64,000 bases of DNA from Dugong dugon (lineage: Eukaryota > Chordata > Mammalia > Sirenia > Dugongidae), in NCBI GenBank assembly GCA_030035585.1, contig CM057473.1, positions 10,528,501 through 10,592,500 on the forward strand. Direction: 5' to 3'. Of the stretch, positions 10,008 through 21,192 are shown piece after piece. Within the stretch, counting starts at the first letter, position 1, and each line of letters begins with the position of its first letter. The notes under the pieces are model-generated. The model had not been told where the DNA came from, searched no databases, and saw only the letters and a program-made list of their open reading frames with translations. The position numbers and the translations under genes were made by a program.

Positions 10008-11054
10008 GTTATCAGGGCGAGTGTTTTGCCTCGTTTACTGCTGTTTCTCGTGTGGTATACTTAATAATTTATTGAATGAATCAAGAGATGTTCGCTCTGC
10101 CATTTATTGTTGTTGTTATATTGGTGTTGCCTCTCTGCAGGTAGGAGTTGAAAGTGAGCATAAATGTGATCACCAAGACTTGAAAAAGGGTAGGTAAGAG
10201 AGAAGCCATGACCTCATCTGTAAGATTGCCTCATGCTGTGGAATTGAGGATTGTAGCCAGCAAAGAAATGATCAGAGAGGCAAGAGAGCTGGATGGTTTA
10301 GTGGGACAGAAACCCAGGACAGAGACTTCCAAGAAGGATTCATGTGTGGCAGAGGTGACAGTGAAAGGTGCTTAAGGAAGAAAACCTGTTTGGTTTCTCA
10401 GGTAGGAGGTAGCCTCAGTTGCTGTTTATGTGAATTGCCTAAACATCTGGCTGTGTAGAGGAGGAATTTTGTTAAATTTATCTTATCAACTAGAATTAGA
10501 AATGTGGAAAAAGTGACTTGAATTATGATTTTAGAGATTTTGCCCCCAGCTTGTGCATTTGGGGCTGTAATAGGCTGCAGCTGGATTCAATGCAAACCCT
10601 TTTTTTTTTAAGGACACAAATTCTCTGTTGTGGTTGGACAAAGCCTGCACGGAGTTGCCTAGAACAGACAGATGTTTGAGCTATTTTTACATTTCTGTGG
10701 GAAGAGATGCTAGGCAGCTGTTCCTTTCCTTTACCTGAAATCTCTCAGTGCAATTTTGGTGTTTTTTCTTCTTCTTCCTGTGGACAGTTTTTAGGAATGA
10801 TACAGGTTATTACAGAATAGCCCAGCTCTTGACTGCGTCACTGGCTTCTGTTGGATGACACTTCTTCTTGGCATGGGTGTCATACGTTTCTACAGCAGCT
10901 GGGCCAAAGAAAGGAGTTGCTGTGTTGAGTGCGTCTTTTGATTCCTCGGTGAAATTCTCGCTGGTTTCTTTTTCTTCTTTCGAGATATCAGAACCTATTA
11001 AGTTAGTATTATGAATATTTCTGAACTTCTGTTTTCCCTTTTAAAATGTTTATC
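10008..11054. other. anonymous intronic sequence
   Basis: No gene or clear repeat is recognised. A T9 run at 10601-10609 and a cttcttcttc run near 10765-10780 are the only simple-sequence features. Confidence 0.55.
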
Positions 11055-11240
11055 CAAAATGGTGCAAACGGTTAACGCCCTGAACTGCAAACTGAAAGGT
11101 CGGCAATTTGAGTCCAGGCAGAGGCACCTGGGAAGAAAGGCCTTCTTTGAGAAGTCAGCCATTGACAGCCCTGTGGTTCTACTCTGACGCTCATGGGGTC
11201 GTCGTGAGGCAGAATCAACTCGACAGCAACCTGGTAACGC
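11055..11240 (+). mobile_element. AfroSINE, long form, degraded
   Basis: The head is diverged (gaactgcaaactgaaaggtc). It keeps gggaagaaaggcc, gaagtcagccattgac and a tail reading gaggcagaatcaactcgaca. Internal deletions remove part of the bicyclic body. Confidence 0.85.
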
Positions 11241-11832
11241 CCGTCGATACAAGGTTCTGAAAATACAGAAGGAGTTCTTTTCAAAGCTGTTTTCCTCAAG
11301 TGGTATATCATCTGCCTTGGAAGGAGCTAAGATGTGGTTGGGCAGATGGACCAGGATACCAGCAGGTGGAAAGCCTAACTTCTTCAGTCACATTTGTAGA
11401 TGGTAAATCCAACAGCGTTCGAATTTTTCTGCTCAAAAAATCATGATGTGGTCACTTAGACACTTAACGCCATGCTCTTGGCACTGGCTGGAGGCAGACA
11501 GCTGGCCTCCTGGACCTGGTCCCCCGGCAGGACTGGCTCTGTGCGCCTCGCAGTTTGACGTTATGATGAGTACGTGGTTTCCTCTGGTGTGATTATTTTT
11601 ATTTCAGAAAAACATCTTACTTTCTGGTCAGATCCTTTTAGGTGGCATCGCAAAATCTGCTGTGGGAAAAAAGTGTAAACTTTTTGGTAAATAAATTCCT
11701 TTGAATGTTGCTAATTTCTTCCTCTTTCGGTGTAAGAAAAGCACTGCATTCTAGGTGGTTGTAGGTGTCTGACATTTGTTGTTGCCAGTTATTGTTGACT
11801 CATGGCAGCCTGATGATATAACAGAAAGAAAA

Positions 11833-12048
11833 TCTTTTTTTTTTGTAGTTGTAGTTTAGATGAAGGTTTACAGAGCAAATTAGCTTCTTATTACACAAGT
11901 AATACACGTACTGTTTTGTGACATTAGTTGCAACTGCACGACATGTCAGCACTCTCCCCATCTTGACCTTGGGTTCCCCATTACCGACTTTCCTGCCCTC
12001 TCTTGCCTTTTCGTCCTTGCCCCTGGGCTGGTATGCCCATTTAGAGAA
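11833..12048 (-). mobile_element. L1-like 3' end, family A
   Basis: Starts on the + strand with a T-run (minus-strand poly(A)), then tagtttagatgaaggtttac, ttttgtgacattagttgc and ccttgggttccccattacc. The same sequence begins at 13956, 14938, 17338 and 42496. The copy at 42451 has a target duplication and poly(A), which marks the family as a non-LTR retrotransposon; I think it is the 3' untranslated part of an L1. Confidence 0.6.
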
Positions 12049-12054
12049 CAAAAA

Positions 12055-12165
12055 TTTCTCCGTTGTGCACCATTTCCATAATCATTGGTATGTGTAAGTC
12101 CTTTATTGCAGCTGTTGGGTTAATCCATCTCATCGAGGGTTTCCCTCGTTTTCGAACATGAAGGG
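12055..12165 (-). mobile_element. RTE-related 3' fragment
   Basis: The block ttgcagctgttgggttaatc then ccatctcatcgagggtttcc matches 8034-8073 in the RTE copy (gttgcagccactgggtcagt, then ccatcttgttgagggtattc) on the same strand. It ends about 135 bp before APP exon 2. Confidence 0.7.
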
Positions 12166-12275
12166 GTGCTGAAGGCCGGGCTCGTTCAGCAAGAAGAAGA
12201 GAAGGGTTTTTGCTATTGTTCCCCGTTCCCTTTACAACCCTGCCCCTCACCTCTACCCCAGAACTCTGGATCCTG

Positions 12276-12301
12276 TAACTAACCAAAACTTGTCTTTTCA
12301 G
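12276..12301 (+). promoter_or_regulatory. APP: APP intron 1 branch site and 3' splice site
   Basis: The sequence taactaac (12276-12283) is close to the strongest branch-point consensus; the branch adenosine would be 12282, 19 nt before the final G of the acceptor. It is followed by aaaacttgtcttttcag. The distance is at the short end of the usual range. The assignment of the branch base is inference. Confidence 0.7.
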
Positions 12302-12469
12302 GTGCCCACTGACGGAAACGCTGGCCTGCTGGCGGAACCCCAGATTGCCATGTTCTGCGGCAAGCTGAACATGCATATGAATGTGCAGAACGGGAAGTGG
12401 GAGTCAGATCCGTCCGGGACCAAAACCTGCATTGGCACCAAGGAGGGGATCCTGCAGTATTGCCAAGAA
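12302..12469 (+). CDS. APP: APP exon 2: N-terminal half of the growth-factor-like domain
   Basis: The 168-bp exon encodes 56 residues beginning [14 protein letters not shown] and ending ILQYCQE, matching residues 20-75 of amyloid precursor protein, a single-pass membrane protein with a large extracellular part that acts in cell adhesion and synapse formation. V20 is just after the signal-peptide region encoded by exon 1. Cys38 and Cys62, which pair with each other, and Cys73, which pairs with Cys117 in exon 3, are present. Both ends are phase 0. The acceptor is ttttcag and the donor is GAA|gtacgt, close to consensus. Against the human protein as I remember it, Lys replaces Arg40, Glu replaces Asp53 and Gly replaces Asp64; I remember the mouse protein sharing all three. 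No frameshift or stop is seen. Confidence 0.97.
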
Positions 12470-12944
12470 GTACGTCCCCTGTGGCAGTCAAAAGTCCATG
12501 TTGCAAACTGTATATTCATTTTATTTTTTTTATTTAACTTCTCTTACGTTTCGTTTGTATCTTATCACTTACAGTTTAATGATTCGCCATTCTATTAATG
12601 TTTCTTTGCTCAGCCTCCAAGATGCATAAATGTTTTTCAAAGCTGTGATGCCATATAACTACCGTCAATAAACCCGCTGAGTAAAGTTTAAGCTATGTTG
12701 GCACTTCCTTTTATCTTTAGAATATATCCTCCTAAGTCTGTACCAAGGTGTTATGTTTAAAAGTTACTAGAATGAATTCTATTTATGTTTCAAATTGGAT
12801 ACATTTTGGTTCACTTATTTCTGTTTGTATTTAATTTTGGTTCCCTCTCCGTACTTATTAGTAGTTTTACTTTTTGAAGATGTAAAATGTTTGCCTTGCT
12901 AAAACGTTGACAATGCTATAAAAAGTTATTCTTAGAAATCTCAC

Positions 12945-13205
12945 TTGCCACCCACCTCTATCGATAAACACTTTCATTGTTCCTGAGTTATGCTTCTTGT
13001 CAAAGAGAATATATTTTCCTCCTTTTTCTTAACAGAAGGTAGCTGACCTAAGCACTATTCTGTACTTTGCTCTTTTTATTTAACATTCTATCCTGGAAGT
13101 CATGTCCTCTCACTTTGTAGAGATCTTTATTCTTTGCTAATTCTTTTCTAGTCTCTTTGCTGTTATTTTACAGGGTGCTCTTTCCTTATTATCTCATTTT
13201 AAAAT
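12945..13205 (-). mobile_element. possible old L1 fragment
   Basis: Phrases such as attctgtactttgctctttt followed by tttaacattctatcctggaa, plus caccc and tatcgataaacactttcatt, resemble the 3' region of an old L1M element in reverse. The divergence is high, so the call is tentative. Confidence 0.4.
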
Positions 13206-13955
13206 AACTGGAGGCCCAGGCATTTTATCCCATACTTCCTAGGACATGTGGCTGTTTGTACTTCAAGAACATTTAAAGGAATTAGCCTTGTGCCTCTTGG
13301 CAAAACAAAATTCCTTAGGCTCAGTAGAAACATTGGATAGCCTGGCAGCATTTTCTTCGTTATAATCCTTTATGTACTAGAAAATTTGCTTTAGCCTTGT
13401 AGGATCCAAAATGAATGTTTAATGAGTTATATTTTTCTTGGTAGTACCCTGTTTAAGAAAGGACAGTGCATCTACATTATCATAATATATTATATATCAA
13501 GTAATTTTGACCTTGAAGTATGAAGTGTGATGTGAAAGATAATTCTTCCGATTTAAGTGGAACTCAGTAATATTTAAGTCCTTTATTTGTATTCCTTCTC
13601 AAAAAACATCTTGCCTGCTTATTTATTAATTAGGTATTGATGATAATTAATTAACTTTTGCTTGGATATGACGCTACTAAAATAAAATATTGTGAAAATA
13701 TTCATTGCGTTCTGCTGAAGAGTTCCTGTGGTACAATTTTGTGGATAAGTTCTGAATCAGTAAAGTGGAACTCTGTGTTGCATGTGTGGGTTTAGGTTCT
13801 TGATACCATTTCACTTTCTGGTATATATATGTAGAGAGGGAGTTATGCATTCTGAGTGTTTAATAGAATTTTAAAAAGGAAAAGCTAAAACTAAAACTTA
13901 GTCAAGAACTTTGACGGACTTTTTGTTTTTTTTTCCCACAAAGCTGTAAATCTGG

Positions 13956-14062
13956 TTGTTTTTTTTTTAATTGTACTTTAGATGAAAGTTTACAGAACAA
14001 ATATTTTCTCATTAAACAGCTAGTACACATACTGTTTTATGACAAAGGTTAACAACGCCACA
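13956..14062 (-). mobile_element. L1-like 3' end, family A, short
   Basis: T9 followed by aattgtactttagatgaaag, then tttctcattaaacagctagt and ttttatgacaaaggttaac. It stops after about 105 bp, so this is a severely 5'-truncated insertion. Confidence 0.65.
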
Positions 14063-14204
14063 ACCTGACTGACTGACCTTTGTGGTGGATGACTGTTGCC
14101 ATGTGTGTATCGTAGTTCGCACTAAAGTTTTTCCTCCCTTAGTTTCACTAATGAATAGTGAGATATTTTACGTCTGTATCCCCCCACCCCAAAACAAAAA
14201 CAAC

Positions 14205-14345
14205 CGACCAGTCGGGTGCAGGTCGAGTCGGACTCAGGGTGACACCAAGTTTTCAGAGTAGAAGTGTGGACTCCATAGTGTTTTCAGTCGCCGTGAGCTT
14301 TCAGAAATAGCTCGCCAGGCCTTTCTTATGGAAGCCCTTTAAACA
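14205..14345 (-). mobile_element. AfroSINE, long form, head missing
   Basis: The A/C-rich end (caaaacaaaaacaac) precedes a tail reading ggtcgagtcggactcagggt and a body with agctcgccaggcctttctta. The tRNA-derived head is absent. Confidence 0.75.
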
Positions 14346-14817
14346 GTACCCTTCTTGACCCTGGGAGTATCTCCTATTTCCCATTCCACACATAGATCTT
14401 ATCATTGCCCTGGGAAGCTTCATTTCTTTTTTTTAATTTGTTCTTTGTCCTGAGGCTCTTCCCAGTCCCAGGCCTTGGGTAGATTGTTTATGGCCCTGGG
14501 GCAGGATGGGGAGGAGAGTGAGCCCCCTGGTGGTCTCTCCTTCCTCCTGCAGTTCTGCCCACCACCCACTGGGGCCTTGTGCAGTGGTGCACCCACCGGC
14601 CCGAGACTTAAGATAGATGAGACAGGCTTTAGGCTGGAGAAAGCACCAGGACATCAGGCCCTGTGAACCATTTTAATGAACTGAGTCTTTTTTCTGTGAC
14701 GACAGGACATCATTGAAGGTGTTTATTTTTTTTAAAGAAGGGGAGCGACCATAGATTTGCATTTCAAACAATCCCCCTTTTGCCTTGTTGCTGGCGCCTG
14801 TGCTGCTAGAGCCTCTT

Positions 14818-14932
14818 CCAGCACTGTCCAGTCTGCTGGCCACTGTCACATGTGGTTTGGGAGCACTGGAAATGGGGTAGTCTGAAGTGACCTGTGCTGT
14901 AAGTGTAAATGAGATATTTTACCATATGGAAA
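14818..14932 (-). mobile_element. ancient MER-type DNA transposon, partial
   Basis: cactgtccagtctgctggcc, tcacatgtggtttgggagca and gtgctgtaagtgtaaatgag match, in the opposite orientation, the other end of the element at 1975-2235, and the copy at 59650. A family-A insertion begins directly afterwards. Confidence 0.55.
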
Positions 14933-14934
14933 TG

Positions 14935-15358
14935 ACCTTTTTTTAAAAAAATTATTTTTTTAAATTGTACTTTAGATGAAGGTTTACAGAACCGATAGTT
15001 TCTCATTAAACAGTACACATATTGTTTTATGACAATGGTTAACCCCATGAAATGTTAATACTACCCCTTCTCGACCATGGGTTCCCTATTAATAGCTTTC
15101 CTGTCCCCTCCTGCCTTTTAGTCCTTGTCCCTGGACTGTTGTGCCCCATTAGTCTCATTTTGTTTAGTCTTTGGCTGAGGGGTGAACCTGGGAGTGACAT
15201 CATTACTGAGGTTAAAGGGTGTTTGGGGGCCATACTCTCAGGGCTTCTCCAGCCTCTGTCAGGCCAGTAAGTCTGGTCTTTTTGTGTGAGTTAGAATTTG
15301 GTTTTACATTTTTCTCCAGCTTAGTCCGGGACCTTCTGTTATGGCCCCAGTCTGGCAG
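14935..15358 (-). mobile_element. L1-like 3' end, family A, long copy
   Basis: T-rich start, aaattgtactttagatgaag, acacatattgttttatgaca, ccttgtccctggactgttg, gtcaggccagtaagtctggt and tccgggaccttctgt. It is the most complete family-A copy apart from the diverged one at 17336. No open frame is found in it, which suits a 3' untranslated region. Confidence 0.62.
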
Positions 15359-15390
15359 GGAAATGACCGTATTTTGAACGTTTTTAGATA

Positions 15391-15567
15391 CAGCGAGACC
15401 TGTGAGAGCTGGAACGCCACAGGACTGCCATGTTTTTCCAGGTCTCACAGGTTTTCCGCCTTTGACAGGGTGCAGTCTTAACCACTCCTGTTGCTCTCTA
15501 TTTGAGCTTTCTGTCTCTGACAGGTTTCTGCCTTACACAAGTTCCGGCTTCTGCAGGTTTTACTCTG
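15391..15567 (+). mobile_element. 177-bp MITE with terminal inverted repeats, copy 1
   Basis: The left end CAGCGAGACCTGTGAGAGC and the reverse complement of the right end CAGAGTAAAACCTGCAGAAG are clear imperfect inverted repeats, with a TA before the left CAG. The core has atgtttttccagg, gcctttgacagggtgcag and tctctgacaggtttctgcc. The same element occurs in the opposite orientation at 29488-29680. The CAG terminus and TA flank suggest the pogo/Tigger group. Confidence 0.65.
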
Positions 15568-15585
15568 TGTGTGTGTATTTATATA

Positions 15586-15787
15586 AACCCAAAACCCATT
15601 GCCATCAATTGGATTCCGACTCATAGCAGCCCTATAGAACAGAGTAGAACTGCCCCAAAGGATTTCCAAGGCTGTAAATCTATATGGAAGCAGACTGCCA
15701 TATCTTTCTCCCATGGAGTGTCTGGTGGATTCGAACTGCTGACCTTTCGGTTAGCAGCTGAGCACTTAACAACTGCGTACCAGGGCT
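15586..15787 (-). mobile_element. AfroSINE, intermediate form
   Basis: Tail cattgccatcaattggattc, module ggctgtaaatctatatggaa, head gctgacctttcggttagcag, ending ccagggct. The head end lies directly against the (CA)63 repeat. Confidence 0.93.
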
Positions 15788-15794
15788 ACAGACA

Positions 15795-15923
<129 letters not shown>

Positions 15924-16262
15924 ATGTCTGTAAAGTGTTAAAGCTGGTCCAATTTGCCTTAGCTTGAATGACTGAAGCGGAATCACCAGGAATCATCTGC
16001 ATTGCATGGGACAGGAAACACTTGAGTTGCTATCATTCTTCCACCACGGATGGGTTGACAACTAGCCTAGAGCGCAGCAAGTCAGTCAGAGGATGGCATC
16101 CTATGGTATCAGGTCACCTCCCCTCGAAGGGTCTGCAAGACAGCTCTTGGATTGCACTGAAAGGATACCCAGGAATCTCTCTTGCCCATTTCCATGTCTT
16201 GGCCATTTTTTTCCTGACAAAATATTCATCTGATTTGCAAATAAAAGGCCATTGTTGACCTT

Positions 16263-16420
16263 CAAGGAGTCCCTGGGGGCGGGCAGCAAACACAAGAAAG
16301 GCCTGCAGATCTGCTTGCCAAAGGTCATAGTGGTGAAAACCTTATAGAGCATAGTTAAACTCTGCAACACGTGGGGTCGCCATGAGTTGGATGGACTTGA
16401 GGGCAGCTGGTTTTGTTTTG
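16263..16420 (+). mobile_element. AfroSINE, long form, head deleted in part
   Basis: Begins aaggagtccctgggggc and then jumps to caagaaaggcctgcagatct, so the anticodon and B-box part of the head is lost. The tail ggggtcgccatgagttgg is kept. Confidence 0.85.
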
Positions 16421-16638
16421 TTGCTTTTTGGATTGGTTGACCTTCGGGATAGCGATTTCAATGGACTAATGTGGCAAGAAGTCAAATTGCAGTGGGTTGC
16501 AGGAAAAATTACATGAATGAATGATGAGGACCACTGTGGAATCTTGAGAAAAGACCTAGAAGCTGAAAGGCAATTCAGCATCAACAGAAGGCTTTGCGTT
16601 TGTTCTGTTTTATTTTTTTTTCTCAAATGTTAGGGACT

Positions 16639-16794
16639 TAAAATCCCATTGCCTTCAAGTTGATTCTGATTCATAACAACCCTGTAAGACAGAGTAGAAC
16701 TGCCCCATAGGGTTGCCAAGAAGCAGCTGGTGGATTCAAACTGCCAACATTTTAGTTAGCAGCCCAAAGCTGAACCGCTGTGCCACAGGGCTCC
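16639..16794 (-). mobile_element. AfroSINE, short form
   Basis: Tail ccattgccttcaagttgatt, linker aagcagctggtggattcaaa, head ending ctgtgccacagggctcc. Moderately diverged. Confidence 0.92.
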
Positions 16795-17335
16795 TAGGGA
16801 CTTAAGCTAAAGGAAAAGACCTAACTCTGGAAAGGGTAGGTGTCCATCATAATAAACAAATGTGGCTCAGGTTTCTGGAGAAGTTACCCAGTGGATAAGT
16901 GACTGCATGAGTCTTAGAAAGGAGAAGAAAGTCCCTTTTCTTGAGAAGGGAGATGGGGGCAATATAAAGGTGGGTTAATTGGGCTATTTCTGTTGCCAAG
17001 ACAGAAACTCACTCAAACTAGCTTGCGTACATGAGAATCTTTTATCCCACAGTTAGGAAAGATACTGGGGGTAGCACACAGAGTTAAAAATCAGCAACAC
17101 AGAAACTGGGTCCTCAGGCACTGGAGCTAGGATCTTTGCTGTTGCCTAGAATTTTTCTTTGGGGTTTTTTTCTGCCTATCCCTGTGTTAGCCTCATTTTC
17201 TCCTGCTAAGATAAGATGGGCTTCCTCCAGGAGACCAAGGACCATGGTTGCTAGTAGCTCTGGGAGCTTGTCTTCCCAGCTTGGCGTCCAGACTTCTTTC
17301 TGCTAGCGGGCATTGGAATCCCAAGGAAGTATTCT

Positions 17336-17935
17336 TTGTTTTTTTAATTGTTGTAGTTTAAGTGAAGATTTACAATTCAAGTTAATCTCTCATACAAAAA
17401 TTTATACATGCATTGTTATGAGACCCTAATTGCTCTCCCTATACCATGACAGCACACTCCTCCTTTCCACCCCCGATTTCCCATGTCCATTCAACCAGCT
17501 CCTGACCCTCTCTGCCTTCTCATCTCACTTCTGGGTAGGAGCTGCCCATTTAGTCTCATGTATCTACTTGAGCTAAGAAGCACAATCTTCACAAGTATCA
17601 TTTTATGTCCCATAGTCCAGTCTAATCTTTGTCTGAAGAGTTGGCTTTGGGAATGGTTTTAGTTCTGGGTTAACAGAGAGTCTGGGGACCCATGCTTTCT
17701 GGGGATCCTCCAGTCTCAGCCAGACTGTTAAGTCTGGTCTTTTTATTAGAATTTGAGTTCTGCACCCCACCTTTCTCCTGCTTCATCAGGGACTCTCTGT
17801 TGTGTTCCCTGTCAGGGTGGTTATTGGTGGTAGCTGGGCACCATCTAGTTCTTCTGGTCTCAGGCTGATGAAGTCTCTGGTTTATGTGGCCCTTTCTGTC
17901 TCTAGGGCTAATACTTCCAAGGAAGGATTCTGATT
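17336..17935 (-). mobile_element. L1-like 3' end, family A, diverged long copy
   Basis: T7 then aattgttgtagtttaagtga, tttagtctcatgtatctact, agactgttaagtctggtctt and ggtagctgggcaccatctag. Several blocks align with the copy at 14935 but it extends about 150 bp further, giving the longest view of the family in this window. Confidence 0.55.
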
Positions 17936-18145
17936 GGCCCTGTTTGTGGTTACACAGCCCCCCTTGGACTGGTCATTGGGACTGGCCTGCCCTGGTCATG
18001 TGGGCGTGTGTCCTGCTTGACAGCTGGACCAGAGCCACGTGATGTGGGAAGAGGGGCTGTTACCAGAAAAGGATGGGGCACGCTTAATAATATTGACCAC
18101 AGCCCAACCCAGTGGGTATAGATTAGAAAAGTTTTATAGGTTGGG

Positions 18146-18532
18146 GATCCCTGGGTGGTACAGATGGTTTGCACTTGACTACTCACCTAAAGGTTGGCAG
18201 TTCAAACCCACCCAGTGACACTACAGAAGAAAGGCTTGGCAGTCTGCTTCAGAAAAAATTATTGTTAGGTTGATTTCAACTTAGAGTGACTGCATGTGAC
18301 AGAGTGGAACTGCCCCATAGGGTTTCCTAGGCTGTAGCCTTTATAGAAACAAATCACCAGGTCTTTCCTGCAGAGCTGCTAGATGAGTTTGAACCACCAA
18401 CCTTTTGGTTAGCAGCTGAGTGCTTAACTATTTTTGCCACCACGGCTTCTTTTCCAAGAAAACCCTGTGGAGCAGTTCTGCTCCCTAATACATGGGGTCT
18501 CCATGAGTTGGGATTGATAGCAAAGGGTTTTT
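18146..18532 (+). mobile_element. AfroSINE, long form, interrupted
   Basis: Head half 18146-18257 (ggttggcagttcaaacccac and cttggcagtctgcttcag). The 3' half resumes at about 18451 (ccaagaaaaccctgtggagc to gggattgatagcaaagggt). A minus-strand AfroSINE sits between. Confidence 0.9.
18258..18450 (-). mobile_element. AfroSINE, intermediate form, nested
   Basis: Starts attgttaggttgatttcaac, a tail with a TTGTTAGG end like the RTE terminus; module ggctgtagcctttatagaaa; head ccaccaaccttttggttagc. Inserted in the opposite sense into another AfroSINE. Confidence 0.9.
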
Positions 18533-19100
18533 GTTTGTTTCTAGGTTGGAGAGTGGGTAGATGAGGGAATTCATAATGCATTATGACTTCAACTGCTTTT
18601 TTGGGGATTAGGTTGGGTGCAAGGTGGAGAGATATTCCCTGAGAACTTAAATAGCGTTTGACATTTTCTATTGAGTTGTGCGTCTAGAACTATCTAGAAC
18701 AATGCTTATTGATATTTTAGGGTTTTCCTATCACTTCCCACTTTGTAGCTCTTCTGGTTAGAAATAATGAATAGTTTTTTTTGTGTGTGTGTAGTTGGAA
18801 AATCTGTATTTACCTTTGTTCTTTTTTTCTTAATTTCATGTTTTAATTTTAAACAGTTGTGATTCACTGCTATGAAAGACAAGGGAAATAATATCCTTAC
18901 GGTTTTCCTACCTCTTCCTTCTCACAGGTTTTCTAAGTTATATTATTTTTATATTTTCAAAGTAATAATCTTAGTCTGTTCTATAGCCATAATTCCCACA
19001 GTCTTAGGTTCTGTATTTAAATGGATTCATTATTTAAAAGCCAGTCTTTTCACGACAGCACCTCTATTCCTATGTTGCTCATTTATTATATACTTATATA

Positions 19101-19257
19101 TATAACCCATTGCCGTCGAGTCGATTCTGACTCATAGTGACCGTAGAGGACAGAGTAGAACTGCCCCATAGGGTTTCCACAGAGTGGCTGGTGGATTGGA
19201 ACTGCTGATCTTTTGGTTAGCAGCCAAAAGTTTAACCACTGTGCCCCCAGGGCCCCA
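19101..19257 (-). mobile_element. AfroSINE, short form, inside a TA-rich microsatellite
   Basis: A well-kept tail (ccattgccgtcgagtcgatt) preceded by tatatatataa and a head followed by ttatatacatatatatat, as if inserted into a (TA)n tract. A (TG)n run continues to 19305. Confidence 0.93.
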
Positions 19258-19268
19258 CTTTTATATAC

Positions 19269-19306
<38 letters not shown>

Positions 19307-19310
19307 ATAT
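19258..19310. repeat. TA/TG compound microsatellite
   Basis: About 50 bp of TATA followed by an uninterrupted (TG)12 run and TATAT, directly next to the SINE head end. Confidence 0.95.
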
Positions 19311-19311
19311 T

Positions 19312-20660
19312 CCTCTTTTTGTTGGATGACTTTCATCTTAATTGTTTATTTCCAGGAGACGTTCTTACTGGTATAAAATTCCAGGTTGATCGGTGTTTTT
19401 GTTTCGCACCATGAAGATGTTTATCCACTATATCCTGGCATCTATCCATTCTGCAAATTACTTTTTAAAAATATTTACAAACGATTATTATTAGTTACCA
19501 TCCACAGGGCTACTCATGTATGGATCCCTCCCCCCGCCCCGAATGGTGAATGATTGCTTTACACACTCACTCAGTCTCTCTTGTGACCATACACAGATGT
19601 TTAGAGACAGCTGGCTGAGTCAGAGAAGCAGCTGTTAGCAGTCTGCGCTCCCAGGACTGAGCAAAACCGACTGAACTCATGACTGTGACCTCATTTTGAC
19701 CTTTTGCTAACCAATTTAACTCTCTTGTTAAATTTGTTTTTCCAAAGGATTGCCTTGTTTATTTAAGCTGTTCATTATATCAGTTGGCGCTTGGTTTATT
19801 ACTATGTGTCACCTATGACTATTTTGATGGTGAATTATTTAGTTCATATTCTTTATGGTTCTGTGATCCTCTCAATTTCTGTTCTGTGCTGTTGGGTTGT
19901 TTTGTTGTTGTTATCATTAATATTGTCATTTTCCACCCATGATATCTTTGATCCTGTCCTAGGCCAAGGGCAAGATTAGGGAGAAAAAGTGAAAAATGAA
20001 TCTTTTATTATCTCTGTTCCTGGTTATGAGCCCTTGTAAAGTTTGATTGAGAAGATAGGTTGAAACTAGTGGTTGAAATTGAACATTTATTTAATCCATG
20101 TGTTTTATCTCAAATCCTCCAATTTCTGGATGTCCATATATATTCCTTCCTCCCCCCAGTCATACTAGTTTTCTTCTGCCCAGTGCTCACTCGCATTTTT
20201 CTTTGTACATTTTATTTGTACAGTCTGCGCTGTTTTGAGCTTTTCTTTGATTTCTTCAACGTGTATTTATTCCTGACCTACTGTGGCTCCTGCAGGAAAA
20301 AGGACCAGAGATAGGGTGTCCCTCAGAATTAAAGTTTCTAGAGATTGTAAGTTACAAGGCATTTATCTGAAGCTTAGTTCTGTCACAGAGCATGTTAGTA
20401 GGCATTTAGTAAATGCTCATGGGTGGCCTCTTGTTGGCAGGGAGCAGTCTGGATTGGGGTCTCTGCATCCTACTCTACAAGGAACCAACCTCCCATAAAA
20501 TGTGGTCTGTGGTTTCCTTTTGCAGAGATAGTTTCCTTCCTCTGGAAGAAATTTCAAGATTTTTGGCAAGTATTGGAGAGATGGTGGCCCCTACCCCAGA
20601 TTTGCCCTCCGTTTGTTTTCACCCAGTTAAGATGCGAGTGTCGTGGTATGCACTCCATAA
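19312..20660. other. anonymous intronic sequence
   Basis: No gene or young repeat is recognised. The phrase gttagtaggcatttagtaaa (20393-20412) resembles the 3' end of MIR/L2 but is too short to call. The several short plus-strand open frames have no motifs. Confidence 0.5.
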
Positions 20661-20663
20661 AAA

Positions 20664-20830
20664 AACCAAACCAAACCCATTGCTGTCGAGTCGATTCTGA
20701 CTCAATAGCGACCCTATAGGACAGAGTAGAACTGCCCCATAGAGTTTCCAAGGAGCGCCTGGTGGATTTGAACTGCCGACCTTTTGGTTAGCAGCCGTAG
20801 CTCTTAACCACTATGCCACCAGGGTTTCCA
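20664..20830 (-). mobile_element. AfroSINE, short form
   Basis: Starts accaaaccaaacccattgct, tail gtcgagtcgattctgactc, head gccgaccttttggttagcag and end gccaccagggtttcca. Well preserved. Confidence 0.94.
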
Positions 20831-21192
20831 TACACTCAGCAGTAGATTTATAAAGGTACTATGGCTTTACATCTTCAGTTTTAATATCCTAAGTGATCAC
20901 AAAGTGCACTTTCTGAACACATTAAGCAGACCGTGTCCCTACATTGTCTTTTGTGTGATCCTGTGGTAGTATATTCCCTTGCTGGTTGCTAACAAATTGT
21001 ACCTTGAGGTAGTTATGCCCTTGTAGAGTGACCTCGTGAATCTTGGTTGAACCTGAGACTTGCTTTAACCAGTTGAATGGAGTGGAAGTGACACTAGGCC
21101 AGTTCTGGGTCTAAGCCTTAAAAAGGCTTGGAAGTGTCTTCTTTTGTACTTTTGGAAGCCAGGCACCAAGTAAGAAGTTCAGCCTCCCTGAG

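Larger units (their letters stand above)
1..12301 (+). other. APP: APP intron 1, 3' part
   Basis: This is intronic sequence upstream of APP exon 2; the 5' splice site and exon 1 are outside the window. It holds AfroSINEs, one RTE LINE copy, a Gly-headed SINE, an old DNA transposon and L1-like pieces, listed separately. The last 250 bp before the exon are largely L1-like and RTE-derived. The branch region and pyrimidine tract just before the acceptor AG (12300-12301) look intact. Stretches 1-1560, 4525-6280, 7525-7920 and 10008-11054 contain no gene that I can recognise. Confidence 0.85.

Noticed and set aside
12290..12598. 102-codon open frame across APP exon 2
   Set aside because: Same reason: the exon ends at the gtacgt donor at 12470, and the downstream part is intronic.
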